The notes under the pieces were generated by a model. The model ran no database searches. It was not told where the DNA came from and saw nothing but the letters and a program-made list of their open reading frames with translations. From Linnemannia schmuckeri (taxonomy: Eukaryota > Mortierellomycota > Mortierellomycetes > Mortierellales > Mortierellaceae), in the NCBI GenBank assembly GCA_029449235.1, contig JANATG010000002.1, positions 1,488,001-1,552,000 of the forward strand: a stretch of 64,000 nt of DNA, in the 5' to 3' direction. Of the stretch, positions 57,086-64,000 are shown one piece after another (within the stretch, counting starts at the first letter, position 1; each line of letters begins with the position of its first letter). Made by a program: the position numbers and the translations under genes.

Positions 57086-57761
57086 CAATGCCCATCAGCA
57101 TAAATAGTTCCAACAGCAAGGAACAAAAAAAAGTAAATATATGTATACATGCATTGCCTTGTTCAAATCGCGTAATGCCTCAATTTTGTTTGAGCCCCCT
57201 TTCTTCGATGACAGCAACTACAATTGGGTCCGCAGGAGTGATTCAGATTTTGCTGTCGTTTGTTATCGGCTCTGCAGCTCAAACAGATCCAAATCGGATA
57301 CAAGAACTTAGCACGAAAGCATCGCTGCTATAATACACTACCGCCCAAAAACCTCAGCATCACCTCCGTTTTTTTCCCTTACTCCGCATCAAACTCGACC
57401 TCCCTTAACGAATAACAGCATTGGTTCCACCTGTTTGTCAAGCTCGTGTTTTTCTTGATCAATAACAGACATAGTCCAGCTTTACTTACAAGCAAAGAAT
57501 AGTACACATGAGCACTATGAGAATGAAGATGAAAGGCGTCTAATTTTTTCGTTGTTGCTCCATCCTTCATAAAAATATCTTGGCCGTCTTCCTTACCAAA
57601 CATTCTTTAAATCTAATCCGTTTCACCCCCTTGTCATAAATGTTCGATATAACCACCCTATTCCCGCAATCTCCAACTCTCAGGAAGAAAATCCCAGGCT
57701 TTTCCGCCGCCTTAGGAAAAATGATAAAAGCCAGAAGGATAATCATGCCGTCGACACACTA
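57086..57761. other. spacer between oxidase copies 1 and 2
   Basis: About 670 bases. The right 120 bases (LRKNDKSQKDNHAVDT-like reading) may be the decayed N-terminus of copy 2. Otherwise featureless. Confidence 0.4.
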
Positions 57762-59911
57762 ATGGAGCAGCTGAGCATCAACTTGTCACTCAACGAGCGA
57801 TCTAATACATCCATCTGCCAACCTACCCACAAGCAACCGTCAGTCCACCTACAAATGAACCCCCATATACCTTTGTCCCTTCACCAAACGTACACAAGGC
57901 TGAAAAGCCTACAAAGTGTATTAATGGTCATCGAACCAATCTTGCTGCCCTTCCCAGACCGCTCGTCCCGAAACCATCCGGGATATCATAAACGTGGCCA
58001 AGTACTCCGAAGCCAAGAACAAGAAGATCCGTTGTATCGCAGGGGGATACACCTGGTCCTCGTCTGTCGTACAGGAGGACGGGGTGCTGGTGTTTGTGGA
58101 CAAGATGATCAAGATTTTTCCGCCGGTGTATGTCGAGGGTCAAGGATGGACCGTTGAGATGGAGATAGGAGTTACTGTCAATGTATTGGATGGGTATTTG
58201 CGAAAACGCGATCCCCTTCGGCAATGACCACGAACATTGTGATGGGCGAGGTTAGTGGCACTTGATTTTTTTCTTCATATGTGTTAACACACGCGTGCTT
58301 TTCTCACTCTCTGCAAAAAGAAGAAAACTAACAGTACCCTTGTTGCTACTCCTCTGCCTTTTATTGGCATGTAAGGTATGCTTGGGGAGTGTTGGCTCTT
58401 GGATCGGTAAGTGAATAACTATGTAAACTGAGTGACTCTTTGGAAACACTTCTTGAGCTAGCCTAAGCATCATCATAATATGCATTACTCAATCACACCG
58501 CCTTCCTTTTATTCTAATGCAGCATGGCGCCGCCACCCATTCTCGAACTCTCTCTGATTTGGCTTGCGAGGTCAAGATCATGGATTCCACCGGCACCCTG
58601 AACACCTTTACTCGTGAAAAGGATCCTATCGAGTTTTCAGCAGCTGCATGCAATTTCGGTCTCCTTGGTGTTATTTACAGCTACACTCTTCGCGTTGAGC
58701 CGACGTTCAAGCTTGCTGTGGTGAGTATTTTCAAGGGGATCATTTTTTTCAATGACTTTTGTCAAAATAAGAACGGAATGACTAATGGCCGTTACCTCCT
58801 ATTTTATCGTTACATAGTCGGATTCGTACCCGCGTCTCATAGGCTACTTTAGCTGTCCAAAACAAGGAGGCGCCCGATTAAAGAAAATGGTCGCTCAAAC
58901 CGACCAAAGTCAGTTCTTCTTCTGGGTCTTCGATGGTCATTACAGTCGTGCGGGAGATTGGTTAGGCACAGGACGCGAAAAGAATGAGATATGAGTCAAG
59001 CAGCGGAAGAGAACTGGCCAACCTGTAATAGGGTCGACCGCATGGAAATCCATGAGGATCGTTCGGCAATACCTTTCGTGTTTTATCGGTGGTATCCTGT
59101 TGAAGACTATGGTTTCTATACCAAGGATGACACCATTGATTAAGTGTGGCATCAGTAAAGCCTCAAGGAGTGGCTTTGCCAAGGTGCAAAAGGCTCCAGA
59201 TGAGATCCATTACCAACACAACATTGAGGACATGGTTTGCGTAGGCGTCGAGTGTGTGTTCAAAGTCGATGAAAGGTTTGAGAGACCTAGTGAAGCGCGG
59301 AGGTTTGCTATTAGCAGGGTGAGTAGGTTGCCTTATTTCACTTCTCTCTTCGCAGAAGCTCTGTACAAGTGAAACATGGCTGGCCCATGTGCACTCTCTC
59401 CCTCTCTACTTGTTTGACAGATCTACGAATATGCCGCGTGCGGGAAATATCTGGTAAACATGATTATGGACATGCGCTTCATCAAATCGTCTGACCAAAT
59501 TATGTCCTACGTGTACGACAAAGATCCGAAGGCTATATACTGTACTATCGAAATCCTCTCCACTTCAAAAACAAAGGGATTCAATGAGTGCACCACCATG
59601 CTAGCCCAGCACTGGGTGTCGGAATACCAAGCGAGGTATATCTTCTTACCCGCAAGAAAAGACTGGTTCTAGAAGGTCAGAGACAGACTGAGAGAGAATA
59701 CTTGAATATTGACGCTCATGTTCTTTGTGCAATTGTCAATTGAACACCTAGGCCTCATTGGATGAAACTTTGGGAGCACATCTCTGGCACCGTCCTTTAT
59801 CTCCGCGAGAAGACTGGGCCTCGGCCGGATCAGTTTGAGAGCATTCGCAAGAAATACGACCCGCAAGGCATCTTCATGAACAGGATATTTGCTGGAGTTT
59901 TGGGTCACTAA
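57762..59911 (+). pseudogene. aldonolactone oxidase-like gene, copy 2 (broken)
   Basis: Family exons are visible: RPETIRDIINVAKYSEAKNK, IRCIAGGYTWSSSVVQEDG, VDKMIKIFPPVYVEGQGW, an intact exon HGAATHSRTLSDLACEVK to 58720, YPRLIGYFSCPKQGGARLKK, MDMRFIKSSDQIMSYVYDKD, and the C-terminal HWMKLWEHISG and YDPQGIFMNRIFAGVLGH. Damage: frame loss between MEQLSINLSLNE and RPETIRD; a one-base deletion near 58214 (CCCC for CCCCC) that ends the frame at DPLRQ; the 33-nt exon is 31 nt here (about 58379); a frameshift near 58930. Keeps the family's HW-x-K motif. Exon 58523-58720 is nearly identical to copy 3. Non-functional as read. Confidence 0.85.
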
Positions 59912-60251
59912 AATTATACCAGGAATGTTCTGGCGAGTCGCAGAATAAACCAGTGTTCTTTGTCTTTGTTCATGTTTGTTCGATGGCTTTCTTTCTTTCC
60001 CTCACTGTCTCTGAAATCGTAAATGCCGTTCGAAAGCAACCCTCCTGAGGCGTTTGAAATGTACAGTCATGGTATTGCACCTTACAGCTTGGACCGCCAT
60101 AACAAGGTGTTCCGGACTATCTGTTGATGACCATACCATTCCTAAGATGTGTCAGTGAGTTGAAATGATGCCCTTGTTGCTGCAGAACACCTCCGTTGGT
60201 TATTGATCTAGGAGACACTGATTTGACGTCAATTCATCATGCGAATGTATA
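59912..60251. other. spacer between copy 2 and the MITE
   Basis: No feature seen. Confidence 0.4.
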
Positions 60252-60490
60252 CAGTTAAACCTCCGCTGTTGCATACTGCTCGGCTGTAAGGTCGGTTATG
60301 CAATAGGAGAGGTTATGCAATAAGAATGTCTTCTATGCCTATGTGATTTTGAAGAGGTCTTCTACAGCTTGTAAATGAACCTTATTTTTCGGCGAAGAAA
60401 TATGCAATAGGAGAGGTTTATGCAAAGGGGGAATATGCAATAGGAGAGGTTTATGCAAAGGGGGAATATGCAATAGTAGAGGTTCGACTG
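60252..60490. mobile_element. 239-bp TA-flanked MITE (Tc1-mariner/pogo type)
   Basis: Ends CAGTTAAACCTC and GAGGTTCGACTG are imperfect inverted repeats. The extended 24-bp ends match at 19 positions and all five differences are transitions. Both ends are flanked by TA (60250-60251 and 60491-60492), the target-site duplication of Tc1/mariner-superfamily elements. No transposase inside. The right half carries a 33-bp tandem unit (TATGCAATAGGAGAGGTTTA followed by TGCAAAGGGGGAA), about 2.5 copies between 60400 and 60480; a related piece occurs near 60297. Confidence 0.75.
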
Positions 60491-60492
60491 TA

Positions 60493-60675
60493 TTATACTA
60501 TTCACGTCTCATTCGCCTTTACTCTCTTATTCTGTGAGAATTTGAGAACAAAGGGGCTGAATGGAGCTTAAAAGGAACACTTGATCCTTCACTTGCTTTC
60601 TCACATCATCCCACTGTCCCTTTCTTATCAAACATTCACCTCTCTCTGCCATTTTTTCTACCAGCTCACACTCTG
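60493..60675 (+). promoter_or_regulatory. promoter and leader of oxidase copy 3
   Basis: C/T-rich leader immediately before the ATG. The MITE ends only about 185 bases upstream of the start codon, so it sits in or next to the promoter. Confidence 0.45.
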
Positions 60676-62800
60676 ATGCATTTTAAAACCAAAAGAGTCA
60701 AGTTGATCGGTTGCACAACTCCAGCCGCGCATAAAGACGAGTATAGCTACGACTCTAGCGACGCTGTTGAGCAGCTTAATATCAAATCATCCTCCAGCGA
60801 TAAATTGACTAAACTTCCGTACTACCCTGCTAGCGCCACCCCAGGAATCATTCCTCTTTCAACGAAGGCTCACAGGGCGCCTAAAGGTCGCAAGTGGACC
60901 AATTGGGCAGGAAACCAAACATGTCGCCCCTCCAGGCTCCTGCGACCCACAACCGTCCAAGACATCGTCGACATAGTCAAGTGCGCTAAAGAAGAGAGGA
61001 AAACGATTCGATGTGTTGCGAGCGCTCATACCTGGTCCTCTTCGTCTGTTGTTGAGGATGGGATCCTTGTTTTTGTGAATAAGATGACCAAGATTTTTCC
61101 ACCAGCCTATACCGAGGGACAGGGTTGGACGGTGGAGTTGGAGACAGGGGTTACCGTCAGAGCGTTGGATGACTATCTGCGAAAGCACAGCCCTCCTCTA
61201 GCCATGACTGCCAATATCGTGATGGACACTGTAAGAACAAAAGCGACTTGGCTGCAAAACTGAAGTGAGAAGAAAAGGTTTTCATTAATGCCCTTTTCTT
61301 TCTGATGATCCTAGGCATGTTACGGTGGGATGTTGGCACTCGGATCTGTAAGGCCTTATTAGACAGAACTCTCATAATCGCTGAAGAACTTCTCCATCCA
61401 ATTGCTCGTACTAACCGGTTGTTCTTTTTCTACGTTCATTCCAGCATGGCGCCGCCACCCATTCTCGAACTCTCTCTGATTTGGCTTGCGAGGTCAAGAT
61501 CGTGGATTCCACCGGCACCCTGAACACCTTTACTCGTGAAAAGGATCCTATCGAGTTTTCAGCAGCTGCATGCAATCTCGGTCTCCTTGGTGTTATTTAC
61601 AGCTACACTCTTCGCGTTGAGCCGATGTTCAACCTTGTGATGGTAACATGATCAGCATACTTTATTTATATTTTGAGTCAGTGCAACTACTTATGTGTGT
61701 TATCTTTTTATTCGTTGATTTGAATAGTCGGATTCATACCCCCTTTTCATGGACTTGTTTGACTGTCCAAAGCAAGGAGGTGCCTGGTTGAAAGAGATGG
61801 TACTCCTAAACGATCAAACTCAGATCTTGTACTGGCCATTCAATACTCATTTTAAGGGCAAGGGAGAAATGAAAGTAGGCAGATACGCAAAGGCTGAGGT
61901 CTGGGTCAAACAGTGGAGGCGAACAGATCAACCTGAATCAGTGACATCCTCATGGAAATTATGCCGCAGAGTCAGACAACACATCGAGTCTTCCTTCGGC
62001 ACCAGTGTGCTTAGGATCATGGCGGCCAAACCAAAAATAGCGCCTGCGATAAATAGTCTCATCCATCAGGGACTCAGGCGACCAGGCAAGAAGGTCCTTG
62101 CAGTCCCTGACGCTATCCATTTCCAGGGCAATCTGGAGGCCCCCATTGTTGTCGGTCTTGAGTGCGTGTTCAAAGTCGATAAAGGGTTCGAAAGGCCTTG
62201 TAGAGCCTGGAGGTTTGCCGTCGACAAGGTGGTTATATGGCGTAATACATTATTTCATATGAAACTACAAGTAACATCTGTGATTCTAACACAATATGTT
62301 ATGTCCATCAATAGGTGTACGAATATGCTATGTGTGGAAAGTACCCGGTGAACATGACTATGGACATGCGTTTCATCAAGTCATCAGACCAAATCATGTC
62401 CTACGTGTACGACAAAGATCCAGAAGCAATCTTTTGTACCGTCGAGATCCTGTCTGCCGCAAAAACTAAGGGGTTCGAGGACTTTTCAGCCATGCTCGCC
62501 CAGCATTGGATGTCAGAATATAAAGCAAGGTACCAGTTTGCTCATAGAATATTTTTCCGGTTCTGAGATGCGAACGGCGCAAACTTTTGAGAACCGTGCT
62601 TAATCGTCTGTCTTTTGTTGTGGTGCAAAACGGATAGGGTGCATTGGGCAAAGCTCTGGGAGCATATTCCTGGTATTGTCCCTTACCTCCGCGAGCAAGC
62701 AGGACCGCAGCTGGATCAATTTGAGAGCATCCGCCAAAAGTATGATCCACAGGGCATGTTCCTGAACAAGACCTTCGCAGGGGTTCTGGGACATAAGTAA
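60676..62800 (+). CDS. FAD-linked aldonolactone oxidase (gulono/arabinono-lactone oxidase type), intact copy
   Basis: Model: join 60676..61230, 61315..61347, 61445..61642, 61728..62228, 62315..62529, 62638..62800; 554 residues, all phases consistent. The family oxidises an aldono-1,4-lactone to ascorbate or erythroascorbate with O2, giving H2O2. Order: a 70-residue N-terminal extension, a PCMH-type FAD-binding domain (WTNWAGNQTCRPSRLLRPTT, TIRCVASAHTWSS with the His where flavin is often attached, GWTVELETGVTVRALDDYL, HGAATHSRTLSDLACEVKIV, CNLGLLGVIYSYTLRVEP), then the C-terminal ALO domain with the diagnostic HW-x-K motif (VHWAKLWEHIPG) and the end YDPQGMFLNKTFAGVLG. Substrate is not determined. 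Only intact member of a three-gene tandem array; its last exons share a converted block with copy 1. Confidence 0.88.
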
Positions 62801-63088
62801 TAAATCCAAGCGACTGTTGATAGTTGCAATAGACTTTTTTCACGCGTTCTGGTTTTTTCAACGCGTTGTTCGTTTGACTCGGAATCATATTCAGTCATTT
62901 TTTATCAGTGGCTTTGCTGTGATTGGCTTTGATCTGGTCTTTGCGTCGCGCGCACGCCCTGTTGTTATCCACCAGAATAGACTCAACGCGGACAACCTTC
63001 ACTCGCACACACTCATCACACCTCAAAACCAACTTTTGCTCAATCTACTTGGCCAGGGACCCTGTTGTCATTGCTGTCCCCTCCGTCA

Positions 63089-64000
63089 ATGGCCCAACCA
63101 GCCTCTCCCCCTCACCACCACCTAGCGGCCCAGGCTCGCACACAAGGATCGCCCATGCCGACGGATGACCGCGAGCAAACCACAAACAATACGCCACAAT
63201 CGCTTTCGAACGGACAAGGACAGAGCCGCATCCCCGGACAAGGCTTTGGTGGTCCTCAGCCTGCTTCACCATGGCTCGACCCGTCATCGCACACACCCCA
63301 CCTCGGACGTCAAGAGCTCAATCATAACCAGAACAGTCCGCAGCAATCCCACTCACCTTTCCCTCCCCCCTTCTTGCATCCAAACTTGGCACACCTGATG
63401 CAGCAGACCCACATGCAGCAAGTGATACAACAACAGCATCAACAGCTCCACGATCCAAGCAAGACTCAACCACCAGGACTTGGAGGTGACTCGTTTGACG
63501 CCCGGCACCCTCAGCAGGAGCGCACATCGGATCAATGGAACTCTCCACAGCGTGCTTCCGATAAGAGAGTCGCGAGCACCAGCGAAAATCCATCTCTTGC
63601 AGGATCGAATATATTAACGCCGGATCACAGAGCTCAGGCTGGTTCTCAGCAGGCAGGAGAGAGACACCAATTCCCAGTAGACCGACACTCGATGGACGCT
63701 CAACTCAGACAAGGAATGTTCCATCCTTTGGCTCAACATCCTCAGTCAATGTTTCCAGGACCCCCAGGATTCGAAGGTGATTTTGGACCACCAGGAATGA
63801 TCCCAATGCAAACACCTAACGGCGTAGTGTTCGTCCCCATGAACAGAGTGACCCCTCCTCCGCCTGGATTTGGCCACTTTCCAGCTCATTCCCCCGACCA
63901 GGAACGACTTGCTTCGCATCAACATCCTGGGCCCCAGTTTCAACCGACACTCCAGCAACAGCAACACTTTCACCAGCAGCAAATGTTCATGCATCAACAA
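63089..64000 (+). CDS. Gln/Pro/His-rich protein, 5' part (partial at right edge)
   Basis: A frame opens at ATG 63089 (MAQPASPPHHHLAAQARTQG) and stays open for 304 codons to the end of the window. Composition is low-complexity: Gln/His runs (HMQQVIQQQHQQLH), Pro/Gly patches (PPGFEGDFGPPGMIP, PPPPGFGHF) and many Ser/Asn. Steady codon use and absence of stops over 900 bases in one frame support coding. Such composition is common in fungal transcriptional co-regulators and mRNP proteins, but I recognise no domain in the visible part and assign no function. The start is the first Met after a TC-rich leader. Confidence 0.75.
   Translation, partial: MAQPASPPHHHLAAQARTQGSPMPTDDREQTTNNTPQSLSNGQGQSRIPGQGFGGPQPASPWLDPSSHTPHLGRQELNHNQNSPQQSHSPFPPPFLHPNLAHLMQQTHMQQVIQQQHQQLHDPSKTQPPGLGGDSFDARHPQQERTSDQWNSPQRASDKRVASTSENPSLAGSNILTPDHRAQAGSQQAGERHQFPVDRHSMDAQLRQGMFHPLAQHPQSMFPGPPGFEGDFGPPGMIPMQTPNGVVFVPMNRVTPPPPGFGHFPAHSPDQERLASHQHPGPQFQPTLQQQQHFHQQQMFMHQQ

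Noticed and set aside
61413..61420. Further AACCGGTT site
   Set aside because: A single 8-bp match inside an intron of the oxidase gene is compatible with chance, unlike the tandem pair at 37908.
1..64000. tRNA, rRNA, CRISPR arrays and secondary-metabolite clusters
   Set aside because: Manual scan for the tRNA B-box consensus and for regular spaced repeats found nothing convincing. The scan is not exhaustive; a tRNAscan run would decide.

Overview
The window is nuclear DNA from a filamentous fungus. It has intron-rich genes with GT-AG introns (often 43-170 nt, some 0.5-1.2 kb), long intergenic spaces full of poly(A)/poly(T) and CT-rich tracts, and typical fungal genes (PDR transporter, Bem1, Gwt1, Ypd1, Atf1-type bZIP, Ftr1). 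Intron density rules out a budding yeast. A fungal WDR91, a RasGEF with a MIT-like N-terminus, an amplified aldonolactone-oxidase family and the style of the LINE remnant suggest an early-diverging lineage, probably Mortierellomycota or Mucoromycota. That placement is inference. All exon structures were derived by hand from splice sites, with reading phase checked across every junction, and protein lengths follow from those models.

Layout. 1-2421 (-): 5' half of a PDR-type ABC transporter running off the left edge. 2.4-6.5 kb: gene-free. 6.5-8.5 kb: decayed non-LTR retrotransposon with a broken RNase H domain. 9.6-10.3 kb: small secreted double-psi beta-barrel protein. 11.7-13.9 kb: iron permease FTR1, with two iron-GATA consensus sites upstream. 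14.3-15.6 kb (-): ribosomal protein uS17/RPS11 with a four-codon first exon. 15.9-16.5 kb (-): small unknown gene. 16.8-18.4 kb (-): RNA polymerase II subunit RPB3, divergent from GWT1 (18.9-21.2 kb, GPI-anchor inositol acylation). 21.3-23.9 kb (-): polarity scaffold BEM1. 26.5-28.1 kb (-): histone N-terminal acetyltransferase NAA40. 29.1-32.5 kb: RasGEF. 32.5-41.5 kb: 9 kb without genes, containing a tandem Grainyhead-type site. 41.5-43.4 kb: Atf1-like bZIP factor. 44.8-47.0 kb: phosphotransfer protein YPD1. 47.4-51.1 kb: WDR91. 51.3-52.6 kb (-): ribosome-assembly factor BRX1, divergent from COX6A (53.0-53.9 kb). 54.9-62.8 kb: tandem array of three aldonolactone-oxidase genes, two broken and one intact, with signs of gene conversion and a 239-bp TA-flanked MITE between copies 2 and 3. 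63.1 kb to the right edge: 5' part of a Gln/Pro-rich protein.

Most genes are independent housekeeping or signalling genes. Possible functional groupings are Atf1 and Ypd1, which lie side by side and act at opposite ends of the fungal stress MAPK phosphorelay; Bem1 and the RasGEF, both small-GTPase control proteins; and the divergent housekeeping pairs RPB3/GWT1 and BRX1/COX6A. No tRNA, rRNA, CRISPR, viral gene or secondary-metabolite cluster was seen.
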